The notes under the pieces were generated by a model. The model was not told where the DNA came from and did no database searches. It saw only the letters and a list, made by a program, of their open reading frames with translations. From Anaerolineaceae bacterium UBA5311 (GTDB taxonomy: Bacteria; Chloroflexota; Anaerolineae; Anaerolineales; Anaerolineaceae), in the NCBI GenBank assembly GCA_002411175.1, contig DHRN01000065.1, forward strand, positions 1 through 28,104: a stretch of DNA of 28,104 nucleotides, in the 5' to 3' direction. The position numbers were made by a program, and so were the translations under genes. The stretch's first letter is position 1, and every line of letters starts with the position of its first letter. This document shows positions 1 to 7,922 of the stretch, in pieces.

Positions 1-263
1 GCTACAACAGCTCCGACCCGGTTAACATCGGCTCGAATTTTGAGATCTCGATCAAAGACCTGACCGAGCTGATCGCTCGCCTGACCGGCTTTGAGGGCGG
101 GATCCGCTGGGATACGAGCAAACCCAACGGACAGCCCCGACGCAAACTGGATACCTCCCGCGCGAAGGAGCGCTTCGGCTTTGAAGCCAAAACCAATTTT
201 GAAGACGGGCTGCGGCGTACGATCGAGTGGTATGCTAACGAAAGGGCACATGGCAGAGAGTAA
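1..263 (+). CDS. NAD-dependent epimerase, GDP-L-fucose synthase-like (3' end only)
   Basis: The gene enters from the left edge; the reading frame starts at base 3 and ends at TAA 261-263, leaving 86 C-terminal residues. These include the substrate-side segment with DTSKPNGQPRRKLDTSR followed by FGF and a closing EDGLRRTIEWY helix. That pattern (D-x-SKP-x-G-x-PR then LD-x-SR) is typical of GDP-4-keto-6-deoxymannose epimerase/reductases (WcaG/Fcl), which make GDP-L-fucose for surface glycans. The N-terminal Rossmann motif and the catalytic Tyr/Lys lie outside the window, so the exact substrate cannot be confirmed; another extended SDR nucleotide-sugar epimerase is possible. Its end overlaps the start of the ABC permease gene by 14 bases, so it is part of the same transcription unit. 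Confidence 0.75.
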   Translation, partial: YNSSDPVNIGSNFEISIKDLTELIARLTGFEGGIRWDTSKPNGQPRRKLDTSRAKERFGFEAKTNFEDGLRRTIEWYANERAHGRE

Positions 264-1095
264 AACACTTCCCGCCAACCAGGTCGTAACGATCAAGCCT
301 GCCAAGGGCTGGCTGGGGATCGACCTGCAGGAGCTCTGGCACTACCGCGAGCTGATCTACTTTTTGACCTGGCGGGATATCAAGGTGCGTTACAAGCAAG
401 CCGCGCTGGGCATCGCCTGGGCGATTTTGCAACCGGTTTTGACCACGCTAATCACCTCGATCGTTTTTGGCTATTTGCTAAAGGTCGACACCGGCACCTT
501 GCCTTACCCGGTTTTTACGCTGGCGGCGCTGCTGCCCTGGCATCTTTTCCAGCTTTCGCTGCAGAAAAGCAGCGTTAGTCTGGTGGGCAATGCCAATTTG
601 ATCACCAAAATCTACTTCCCGCGGGTAATCATTCCGCTGTCGTCTGTTTTGGCGGTGTTGGTTGATTTCGGGATTTCGTTGGTGATTCTGTTCATCGCCA
701 TGGCGATCTATAAAATGCCTCTCACATGGAACGCTTTGTGGCTCGTACCGCTGACGCTGCTGACCGTTCTGGCAGCCCTGGCAGTCGGATTGTGGCTTTC
801 GGCGTTGAATGTGCAATATCGTGACATTCAGCAGATGGTCCCGTTTTTGCTGCAGATCTGGATGTATGCCACCCCGATTGTCTACCCCATCACGATCATC
901 CCCGAGGGCACGATCCGTTATCTTTACAGTCTCAACCCCATGGTGGGGGTGGTGCAGGGTTTCAGGTGGGCGCTCTTTGGCGGATCTGCGCCGGATATGA
1001 CTTTACTCTTCTCCTCAATCGCGGTGGTCGTGCTGTTGGTTAGTGGGCTGTTTTTCTTCCGGCGTATGGAAAAAACTTTCGCGGACGTGGTGTAA
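250..1095 (+). CDS. wzm: ABC-2 type polysaccharide export permease (Wzm/TagG family)
   Basis: The protein has 281 residues and about six hydrophobic segments, with a soluble amphipathic N-terminus (HYRELIYFLTWRDIKVRYKQ) that is a hallmark of Wzm/TagG/KpsM permeases. It should form the membrane channel that exports a lipid-linked or otherwise finished glycan, working with the ATPase encoded immediately downstream. I chose ATG 250 because it gives the usual N-terminus and family length; an in-frame ATG at 232 and a TTG at 91 would run further into the upstream epimerase gene. The C-terminal part carries the family-typical run YATPIVYP followed by NPMVGVVQGFRWALFG. The next gene begins one base after the stop codon. 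Confidence 0.93.
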   Translation: MAESKTLPANQVVTIKPAKGWLGIDLQELWHYRELIYFLTWRDIKVRYKQAALGIAWAILQPVLTTLITSIVFGYLLKVDTGTLPYPVFTLAALLPWHLFQLSLQKSSVSLVGNANLITKIYFPRVIIPLSSVLAVLVDFGISLVILFIAMAIYKMPLTWNALWLVPLTLLTVLAALAVGLWLSALNVQYRDIQQMVPFLLQIWMYATPIVYPITIIPEGTIRYLYSLNPMVGVVQGFRWALFGGSAPDMTLLFSSIAVVVLLVSGLFFFRRMEKTFADVV

Positions 1096-1096
1096 C

Positions 1097-2380
1097 ATGG
1101 AAAAAGACACCTCAATTGTTGTTCGCGGAATAGGCAAGCGCTACAAAATTGGCGCTTTCCAGGAACGGCAGGACACGCTGCGCGACCTGATCGTCAACCA
1201 GGTGCAAAACCTGGGCAATGTTTTCCGTAAAGGCGGCGGCAGGAGCAAGAAAGAAGAGATCTGGGCGCTGCGCGATGTCAGCTTTGACGTCAGGCAGGGG
1301 CAAGCGCTGGGGATTATTGGTCGAAACGGAGCTGGCAAGAGCACACTGTTAAAGATTTTATCGCGGGTGACCGACCCGACCGAAGGATATGGCGAATTGC
1401 GCGGCAGGGTGGGCTCTTTGCTGGAGGTTGGCACCGGTTTTCACCCCGAGCTGACCGGACGCGAGAATATATTCCTGAATGGCGCCATTTTGGGGATGCA
1501 AAGACGCGAAATTGAAGCGAGGTTTGACGAAATCGTTGCTTTCTCGGAAGTGGAAAAATTCATCGACACCCCGGTCAAGCGCTATTCCTCCGGCATGTAT
1601 CTGCGCCTGGCATTTGCCGTGGCAGCTCACCTGGAGCCGGAAATATTGGTCGTCGATGAGGTTTTGGCGGTGGGGGATGCGGATTTTCAGCGCAAGTGCC
1701 TTGGCAAAATGGGCGATGTGGCGGATTCGGGGCGGACAGTGTTGTTTGTCAGTCATAACATGAGCGCGATTCTGCGCCTGACGCAGGAAACCATCGTGCT
1801 GGATAAAGGTGGGCTGTCGTTACGCGCGCCTTCAGGCGAAGCTGTCGATTTTTACCTGAATCGCGGGCTCTCCAAGCTGGGTGAACGCTATTGGGAAGAG
1901 GATGAAGTGCCAGCTTCAAGCAAACCCTTTAAGCCTTTGGCGATCCGAATCGTTGATAAAGATGGAAATGTTTCCGATTCGGTGCGTTCGGTTGAACCGA
2001 TTACGATTGAAATTGATTACGAGCTGCTCGAGGAAATCACTGGCTTGCGCGTAGGTTATTATTTGTTGACCACCCGTGGTGAACCAGTTTTCACCAGCTT
2101 TGATATTGACTCAGAAGAGCTATTCAGGGAATTCACAGCGCGACCAAAAGGCGTTTATAGCAGCCGCTGCGTAATCCCGGCAGACACGCTCAATGAAGGG
2201 CGCTTTGTGCTCGGTGTGAATGCCAGCTCGTATCGCATCAAACGCTACTTTCAGGACGACCAGGCGCTCAGTTTTTCGGTTGACGCCAGCGGCGCAGCGG
2301 GTACGCAGTGGCCTGAGCCGCGCCCCGGAGCGGTGAGACCTGCCCTGAAATGGACAATTGAAGAGCGAGGTCGCTCATGA
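1097..2380 (+). CDS. wzt: ABC polysaccharide exporter ATPase with Wzt-type C-terminal domain
   Basis: This 427-residue protein is the ATPase partner of the preceding permease. Residues 1-240 are the nucleotide-binding domain: Walker A GRNGAGKST at 75-83, signature YSSGM at 163-167 (the usual form in this subfamily rather than LSGGQ), Walker B EILVVDE at 182-188 and switch His220 in FVSHNM. The run from VGTGFHPELTGRENI to GDADFQRKC is characteristic of O-antigen and teichoic-acid exporters. Residues from about 265 onward form an additional beta-rich region matching the position of the Wzt C-terminal carbohydrate-binding domain, which in known systems recognises the modified end of the glycan before export. 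The start at 1097 was chosen over a GTG-type extension to 1043 that lies inside the permease gene. It overlaps the next gene by ATGA. Confidence 0.93.
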   Translation: MEKDTSIVVRGIGKRYKIGAFQERQDTLRDLIVNQVQNLGNVFRKGGGRSKKEEIWALRDVSFDVRQGQALGIIGRNGAGKSTLLKILSRVTDPTEGYGELRGRVGSLLEVGTGFHPELTGRENIFLNGAILGMQRREIEARFDEIVAFSEVEKFIDTPVKRYSSGMYLRLAFAVAAHLEPEILVVDEVLAVGDADFQRKCLGKMGDVADSGRTVLFVSHNMSAILRLTQETIVLDKGGLSLRAPSGEAVDFYLNRGLSKLGERYWEEDEVPASSKPFKPLAIRIVDKDGNVSDSVRSVEPITIEIDYELLEEITGLRVGYYLLTTRGEPVFTSFDIDSEELFREFTARPKGVYSSRCVIPADTLNEGRFVLGVNASSYRIKRYFQDDQALSFSVDASGAAGTQWPEPRPGAVRPALKWTIEERGRS

Positions 2381-4020
2381 GCAGCATAAAAGATTTTATG
2401 GGCAGAATGCCTTTGACCGTGGAGGCTTATTGGACACTGCGGGGAAGGAACAAGCCCTGGAGCGCGCATTACGAACTGGAAAGCCTCAAAGAAGTGCTCC
2501 CCGGCGCGGTCGAAGACGTTTTGAAACATCAGCGTAAAGCTGAGCTGCCTCGAAAGATTTGTGTGTTTGCCACGTTGCATTACTGGGTAGAGCAAGCCAT
2601 GCTGGTCGCGCTCGGTCTGGCGGGGCATGGACACCAGGTCAGTTTTGCCTGGCTGCCTTACGCGGAATGGGACCAGGAGATTAATATTTTTGACCTGCGT
2701 CGTCAGGATCTTTACACCAGGCATGTTCTGCGACCTGCTTCAAAGGTTATGCGCATAGGCAGTCTGCTGGACCCGAGTCTAAAAACCACCCCCAAACCGG
2801 ACTTATCACCCGCGCTGAAGCAAATTGTTGACCAGGTTTCTGATTACGACACGCAATATACGCTGCAGATCGAAGAAACCGACCTCTCCAGCCCGCTCTA
2901 CCTGCTGCGGCAACAGCGCAACGCCCAGGCAGCATTAGCGATCCATGATTGGCTGCGGGCAGAGAAGCCGGACCTGCTGGTGATCCCCAATGGCACCATC
3001 CTGGAGATGGGCGTGGCTTACCAGGTCGCGAAGCTGCTCGGGATCGAAACGGTGACTTTTGAGTTTGCTGACCAGCAGGAGCGCATCTGGCTGGCGCAAA
3101 ACGACGAGATCATGAAGCATGAGACCACTGATTTGTGGGAAAGCCTGGGCAACCAACCATTGCCTGAAAAAGCCCGCCAGGCAATGATGGATCTGTTTGC
3201 GGCGCGGAAGAATGCCCACTTGTGGGGTAATTTTGCCCGCCAGTGGCAGCAAAACCCGGTGAGAGGCGGCGCCAGCGTCCGCGCGAACATGAATTTGGAC
3301 GAGCGACCTCTCGCACTTTTGGCAACCAACGTTTTAGGTGACAGTCTCACACTTGGCAGGCAGCGCATTACTGATACCATGGCTGAAATGATCGTGGGGA
3401 CGATTGGCTACTTCATGCAGCATCCTGAGCTGCAACTGGTTGTGCGCGTGCACCCTGGTGAACTGAAAAATCATGGCACTTCAATGATTGACGTAATTAC
3501 GCAGGCTTATCCCCAGCTTCCCGAAAACATCCACATCATCCGACCGGAAGACAAAACCAACACCTACGATTTGGTTGAGATTGCCGATTTCGGTCTGGTC
3601 TACACCACCACAGTCGGGATGGAGATGGCGATGTCGGGTTTGCCTGTAATTGTTACCGGCAAAACTCACTATGCCGGCAAGGGCTTCACACTCGACCCAC
3701 AAACCTGGCAAGAGTACGAACAGATGCTCGATCGGGTCAGCCAAGACCCGGCTGACAACCGGCTCACAGAAGAACAAGTTGAAAAAGCCTGGTTGTATGC
3801 CTACCTTTTCTTTTTTGAATTTTCGCTGCCTTTCCCATGGCACATCCTTTGGCTCCATAACGACTTTATAAACCGACCGATGAGCTATGTTTTATCAGAC
3901 GAAGGGCTTCAAAAATATGGACAGACCTTTGCCTACCTTTCTGGTGAGCCGCTCAACTGGACCGAACGCGGTCTGGCACGGCTGGATACCCTTAACCCAC
4001 AGGAGGACGCGCGCCCATGA
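2377..4020 (+). CDS. KpsS/KpsC-like (Capsule_synth type) GT-B glycosyltransferase
   Basis: The protein has 547 residues and no signal peptide or membrane segment. The first half has a GT-B-like N-lobe pattern (ICVFATLHYWVEQAMLVALG, then KPDLLVIPNG). The second half has an HP motif, VVRVHPGE (His359-Pro360), and a nucleotide-binding-lobe pattern around 400-430: YDLVEIADFGLVYTTTVGME followed by a GLPVIVTG turn. The same order, at nearly the same residue numbers, occurs in the protein encoded at 17464, so the two are paralogues. The pattern fits capsule-synthesis transferases of the KpsS/KpsC/LipB kind, several of which use CMP-Kdo; donor and acceptor here are unknown. Both ends overlap their neighbours by ATGA, implying translational coupling with wzt and the methyltransferase. 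Family assignment is from motifs only. Confidence 0.72.
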   Translation: MSSIKDFMGRMPLTVEAYWTLRGRNKPWSAHYELESLKEVLPGAVEDVLKHQRKAELPRKICVFATLHYWVEQAMLVALGLAGHGHQVSFAWLPYAEWDQEINIFDLRRQDLYTRHVLRPASKVMRIGSLLDPSLKTTPKPDLSPALKQIVDQVSDYDTQYTLQIEETDLSSPLYLLRQQRNAQAALAIHDWLRAEKPDLLVIPNGTILEMGVAYQVAKLLGIETVTFEFADQQERIWLAQNDEIMKHETTDLWESLGNQPLPEKARQAMMDLFAARKNAHLWGNFARQWQQNPVRGGASVRANMNLDERPLALLATNVLGDSLTLGRQRITDTMAEMIVGTIGYFMQHPELQLVVRVHPGELKNHGTSMIDVITQAYPQLPENIHIIRPEDKTNTYDLVEIADFGLVYTTTVGMEMAMSGLPVIVTGKTHYAGKGFTLDPQTWQEYEQMLDRVSQDPADNRLTEEQVEKAWLYAYLFFFEFSLPFPWHILWLHNDFINRPMSYVLSDEGLQKYGQTFAYLSGEPLNWTERGLARLDTLNPQEDARP

Positions 4021-4907
4021 GCCAGCGATCCGTTAAGCAAGAAATCGGTCAGTTTTACAACGAAGTTGGCTGGCAACTGGAAGGGGATGTCTATCAAAAC
4101 GCTCGCTATGAAGACCTGCGTCCGGTTTCAGCTGACTATATCCATAAATGCCATATGCGTGTCAGACGCCATCTCGCGCCCAGCGGTGACTATCTGCTGG
4201 ACGCCGGCTCGGGTCCGGTGCAGTATCCTGAATATTTGACGTATTCAGAAGATTATCGCTACCGGGTGTGTATGGACCTCTCTGTGGTTGCCCTGCAGGA
4301 AGCGCGCAAGCGCCTGGGGAAAAAGGGGTTGTATGTCGTTGCTGATATTGCCAATCTGCCGTTTCGCGGAGATGCTTTTGATGGTATCGTTTCACTTCAT
4401 ACCATCCACCATGTGCCCATCGAGGAAAAAGTTACCGTATACCAGGGGCTGTACCAGGTTTTGAAACCCGGTCGGAAAATGGTGACCGTGGATGGCTGGG
4501 CGGAAGTTCCACTGGCGAAGGCGATGAACTTTTTTATGCGCTTTGCTAACAAACTGCGGCATTGGACGGGGAAAGAAGCCGAAATGATGCCGAATGGCAC
4601 TTCTGCAAGCCAACTGAATAACGAAGAAAAGACAGCAAGCCACGAGCCGGTCGGCACCTTCGTGCTCAAAACCAGCGCAAAATGGTTCCACAGCGTGATG
4701 AAAGGTGTTTTGAACTATGAAATTCGGGTCTGGCGCAGTGTTTCAGTGAGGTTTTTACGCTCAGTGATCCAACCTGAGTGGGCTGGAAAATTCTGGCTGA
4801 AGGTTTTATACCGGTTGGAAGAGTGGTTCCCCCACTATTTTGGCGAGAAGGGTCAGTATCCACTGATAGTAATTTCAAAAGAAGGCGCCGAAAGCGCCAA
4901 GGAGTAA
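4017..4907 (+). CDS. Class I SAM-dependent methyltransferase
   Basis: The protein has 296 residues. SAM-binding motif I is LDAGSGP at 61-67. The acidic strand-2 end lies in VCMDLS, then come ADIANLPF and FDGIVSLHTIHHV, the usual Methyltransf_11 layout. The C-terminal 130 residues are more basic and aromatic (RFANKLRHWTGKEAEMMP) and probably form the acceptor-binding part. Within this locus it likely methylates a sugar or a glycan terminus, in the way that O-antigen chain ends are methylated in Wzt C-terminal-domain exporters; that role is inferred from context. The start codon overlaps the stop of the KpsS-like gene (ATGA at 4017), and an AAGGAG at the 3' end serves the next gene. Confidence 0.85.
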   Translation: MSQRSVKQEIGQFYNEVGWQLEGDVYQNARYEDLRPVSADYIHKCHMRVRRHLAPSGDYLLDAGSGPVQYPEYLTYSEDYRYRVCMDLSVVALQEARKRLGKKGLYVVADIANLPFRGDAFDGIVSLHTIHHVPIEEKVTVYQGLYQVLKPGRKMVTVDGWAEVPLAKAMNFFMRFANKLRHWTGKEAEMMPNGTSASQLNNEEKTASHEPVGTFVLKTSAKWFHSVMKGVLNYEIRVWRSVSVRFLRSVIQPEWAGKFWLKVLYRLEEWFPHYFGEKGQYPLIVISKEGAESAKE

Positions 4908-4909
4908 GT

Positions 4910-5917
4910 ATGGACTGGACAAATAAAGTAGTCCTGGTAACCGGCGGCACAGGATCGTTTGGCAAAAAATTTATCCGTGTACTTTTGGACGAATATAACC
5001 CTGCCAAGGTGATCGTTTACAGCCGTGACGAGCTTAAGCAGCACGAAATGCTGACAACTGGCGGTTTTAACGACCGGCGCATCCGCTATTTTATTGGCGA
5101 CGTGCGCGATAAAGATCGCTTGAGGCGGGCGACTTATGGCGTGGATATCGTCGTACATTCTGCCGCGCTTAAACAGGTGCCTGCTTGTGAATATAACCCC
5201 ATGGAAGCAATAAAAACCAACATTCTCGGTTCTGCCAACGTGGCAGATGCCGCGATCGAAAATGGTGTTGAGAAGGTGTTGGCACTTTCCACCGATAAAG
5301 CGGTTAATCCGATCAACCTTTACGGAGCCACCAAGCTGGCAGCTGAAAAGCTGTTGGTACAAAGCAATGCTTACGCTGGCGGGCGGAACACGCGCATCGC
5401 CTGCACGCGCTACGGAAACGTGGTCGGTTCGCGCGGCTCGGTCGTTCCCCTGTTTATCAAGCAGCGTCCCGGCGGCGTTTTGACGATTACCGACGCGCGC
5501 ATGACCCGCTTTTGGATGTCGCTTGAACAAGGAGTTCGATTTGTAATTCATGCGATCGAAAATATGCAGGGAGGCGAGGTTTTCGTCCCAAAGATCCCGA
5601 GCATGAAAATGACCGACCTTGCCAAAGCGATGGCGCCGGATGCGGAGATTAAGATCATTGGTATTCGACCCGGAGAAAAGCTCCACGAAAGCTTGATCTC
5701 CGAAGACGAAGCACGCACCACGATTGAGTTAGAGAACATGTTTGTGGTTCAACCAGCTGGGGCTGAGCTCTGGTTCGGGCGCGCCTGGGAAGATAAGGGC
5801 ACGCCCATGCCCGATGGCTTCATCTACAACAGCGAGAATAACACCCAGTGGCTGGATGTTGAAGGCATAATGAAATTTATCAAACCAATTGAGGAAGAAC
5901 TGGCGAAGGAAGCTTAA
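4910..5917 (+). CDS. pseB: PseB-type UDP-HexNAc 4,6-dehydratase (polysaccharide biosynthesis protein)
   Basis: The protein has 335 residues, the length of PseB, and is clearly an extended SDR. It carries Rossmann GGTGSFG at 12-18, SRDELKQHEM after the second strand, Thr128-Asp129-Lys130 in LSTDKAVNPINLYGATK, Tyr138 and Lys142, then RYGNVVGSRGSVVPLF, KIPSMKMTDLAKA and IRPGEKLHE. The TDK plus Tyr set is the catalytic group of inverting UDP-GlcNAc 4,6-dehydratases, which form a 4-keto-6-deoxy sugar nucleotide for pseudaminic, legionaminic or 6-deoxy-HexNAc sugars. ATG 4910 follows AAGGAG by a few bases; upstream in-frame starts lie inside the methyltransferase gene. No aminotransferase follows it, only an RmlD-like reductase, so the final sugar is uncertain. 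It could be a LegB or FnlA-like variant, though the YGATK and IPSMKM motifs favour PseB. Confidence 0.88.
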   Translation: MDWTNKVVLVTGGTGSFGKKFIRVLLDEYNPAKVIVYSRDELKQHEMLTTGGFNDRRIRYFIGDVRDKDRLRRATYGVDIVVHSAALKQVPACEYNPMEAIKTNILGSANVADAAIENGVEKVLALSTDKAVNPINLYGATKLAAEKLLVQSNAYAGGRNTRIACTRYGNVVGSRGSVVPLFIKQRPGGVLTITDARMTRFWMSLEQGVRFVIHAIENMQGGEVFVPKIPSMKMTDLAKAMAPDAEIKIIGIRPGEKLHESLISEDEARTTIELENMFVVQPAGAELWFGRAWEDKGTPMPDGFIYNSENNTQWLDVEGIMKFIKPIEEELAKEA

Positions 5918-5920
5918 CCA

Positions 5921-6841
5921 ATGACACGTTTGCTGATTACCGGCGTGAGCGGATTGCTGGGCATCAACCTTGCCCTGGTTGCCGTCGAAGAAGGCTGCGA
6001 TGTGGTTGGCTGGAGCAACAGGCGCTCCCTGAAAGGAGTGCCTTTCGAGCAGCAGAATGTTTCGCTGGAAGAGCTTTCAAGCTTGCCCGGCGCACTGCAA
6101 TCCGCAAAGGCAGATGCGGTGATCCATTGTGCCGCGATTGCCAATCTGGATGCTGCCCAGCAGCAGCCTGAGCTGGCAAGGTTGGTCAACGCGCAGGCGC
6201 CTGGCGTGCTGGCATGCGAAGCTCGAAAGTTTGGAATTCCTTTCGTCCATATCTCCACCGATTCGGTGTTTGACGGCAGCGAGGGAGGGTATCGTGAAGA
6301 TGACCTGCCCAACCCACAAAACACCTACGCGCAATCGAAACTGGCTGGTGAACAGGCAGTCCGGCAGGCTTACCCAGGCGCGCTGGTCGCGCGCGTGGTT
6401 TTTTATGGCTGGTCGATCTCAGGCACGCGCAGCTTGGCAGAGTTCTTTTTTAATAACCTCAGCCAGGGAAAATCCGTCAACGGATTTACAGACTCAATTT
6501 TCAGCCCGCTTTATGCGCGTGACCTGGCAGCCTTGCTGTTGGAAGCGCTTTCCAAAAACCTGTCGGGCACCTACCACTTTTTCTCAAGGGAAAGCCTGAG
6601 CAAATACGAGTTTGGTGTGGCATTGGCGCGGCGTTTTGGGCTTGATGAGAGTCTGATCACCCCGGTTCAGACTTCCCAGGGCAACCTGCTGACGACGCGT
6701 TCGCTCAACCTGAGCGCGAATACCGATAAATTGAAAAACGCATTGGCTCACGACCTGCCGGGTATCAAGGAAGGCATGGACGGTTTGTTTGAAGATTATC
6801 AAAAAGGCTTGCGAAAACGACTTGCAGATTTTTTGGCATAA
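5921..6841 (+). CDS. RmlD-like SDR sugar-nucleotide reductase
   Basis: The protein has 306 residues with an N-terminal NAD(P) motif GVSGLLG at 8-14, a CAAIAN strand, STDSVFDG (Ser112, Thr113, Asp114) and the catalytic Tyr136/Lys140 pair in YAQSKLAGE. This is the RmlD (dTDP-4-dehydrorhamnose reductase) layout; RmlD-like proteins reduce the 4-keto group of several nucleotide sugars. It starts 3 bases after the PseB-like dehydratase with AAGGAAG eight bases ahead of the ATG. By position, its natural substrate is the 4-keto product of that enzyme rather than dTDP-rhamnose intermediates, since no RmlA, B or C genes are present. That pairing is inference. Confidence 0.87.
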   Translation: MTRLLITGVSGLLGINLALVAVEEGCDVVGWSNRRSLKGVPFEQQNVSLEELSSLPGALQSAKADAVIHCAAIANLDAAQQQPELARLVNAQAPGVLACEARKFGIPFVHISTDSVFDGSEGGYREDDLPNPQNTYAQSKLAGEQAVRQAYPGALVARVVFYGWSISGTRSLAEFFFNNLSQGKSVNGFTDSIFSPLYARDLAALLLEALSKNLSGTYHFFSRESLSKYEFGVALARRFGLDESLITPVQTSQGNLLTTRSLNLSANTDKLKNALAHDLPGIKEGMDGLFEDYQKGLRKRLADFLA

Positions 6842-6851
6842 TAGGAGCACG

Positions 6852-7919
6852 ATGGAACTGAAAATTGGCAAACACCTGATCGGGGACGATCACCCCACTT
6901 ACTTTATCGCTGATATCGCTGCCAACCACGACGGCAGTCTCGGGCGTGCCCTGGAGCTTATCCGCCTGGCTGCTGAAGCCGGAGCGAATGCAGCCAAGTT
7001 CCAAAACTTCCGCGGACCTGAAATAGTCTCTGACTATGGTTTCAGTCACATGAACACCCAGGTTTCCCACCAGGCGAAATGGAAAAAGAGCGTCACCCAG
7101 GTTTACAACGAAGCTTCGGTGCCTTTTGAATGGACGCCAGTCCTGAAAGATGCCTGCGATCAGGCTGGGATCGATTATTTTTCGTCTCCTTATGATTTCG
7201 AAGCCACCGATATGCTCGACCCATATGTGCCGGCTTACAAAATTGGCTCCGGTGACATCACCTGGCTGGAAGCCTGCCTGCACATGGCTGGCAAAGGCAA
7301 ACCGGTTTTGCTTGCCACCGGCGCTTCCGATATCGGGGAGGTACAAGATGCAGCAGACGCCATCCTGGCGGTTAACCCGCAGCTGGTTCTGATGCAATGT
7401 AACACGAACTACACCGCTGCTGATGGTAATTTTGACAATATCCATTTAAATGTACTTAAAACCTACCGCCAGATTTGGCCTAATTTGATCCTGGGGCTCA
7501 GCGACCATACCCACGGTCATGCCACGGTGCTTGGCGCTGTGGCATTGGGCGCACGGGTGATTGAAAAGCATTTTACCGATGATAACCAGCGTGAAGGTCC
7601 CGACCATGCCTTTGCGATGAACCCGCTCAGTTGGGCGGATATGGTCAGTAATACCCGCCAACTTGAACGAGCGCTTGGTTCGGCTAACAAGTTCGTCGCG
7701 GAAAACGAACAACAGACCGCCGTGGTTCAACGACGCTGTTTACGGGCTGCGCGCGGCATCCAGCCTGGCGAAAGGCTGACCCGTGAGATGATCTCTGTAT
7801 TGCGTCCGGCAACTCCAGGCGCGATCATGCCTTATGAAATTGAAAAAACAATTGGTCTGACGGTGCTGCAGCCGCTCGAGAGCGGGCAGGAACTGCGCTG
7901 GACGCTGCTCGGAGACTAA
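6852..7919 (+). CDS. neuB: NeuB/SpsE-family ulosonic acid synthase with C-terminal SAF domain
   Basis: The 355-residue protein has a TIM-barrel NeuB domain (IADIAANHDGSLGRALELI at the start, then KIGSGDI, LLATGAS and LMQCNTNY). The two metal-ligand histidines expected for sialic acid synthases are His219 in SDHTHG and His240 in EKHFTD, 21 residues apart as in characterised NeuB. Residues from about 295 to the end are an antifreeze-like SAF domain (RAARGIQPGERLTREMI). The enzyme should condense phosphoenolpyruvate with a six-carbon amino or neutral sugar to give a nine-carbon ulosonic acid. ATG 6852 follows AGGAG; the longer frame from 6789 lies in the upstream gene. Which sugar it uses cannot be read from the sequence. 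Confidence 0.92.
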   Translation: MELKIGKHLIGDDHPTYFIADIAANHDGSLGRALELIRLAAEAGANAAKFQNFRGPEIVSDYGFSHMNTQVSHQAKWKKSVTQVYNEASVPFEWTPVLKDACDQAGIDYFSSPYDFEATDMLDPYVPAYKIGSGDITWLEACLHMAGKGKPVLLATGASDIGEVQDAADAILAVNPQLVLMQCNTNYTAADGNFDNIHLNVLKTYRQIWPNLILGLSDHTHGHATVLGAVALGARVIEKHFTDDNQREGPDHAFAMNPLSWADMVSNTRQLERALGSANKFVAENEQQTAVVQRRCLRAARGIQPGERLTREMISVLRPATPGAIMPYEIEKTIGLTVLQPLESGQELRWTLLGD

Positions 7920-7922
7920 CCT

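Noticed and set aside
4853..5686. 277-codon - strand open frame
   Set aside because: It lies antisense to the PseB-like dehydratase gene, whose motifs are unambiguous.
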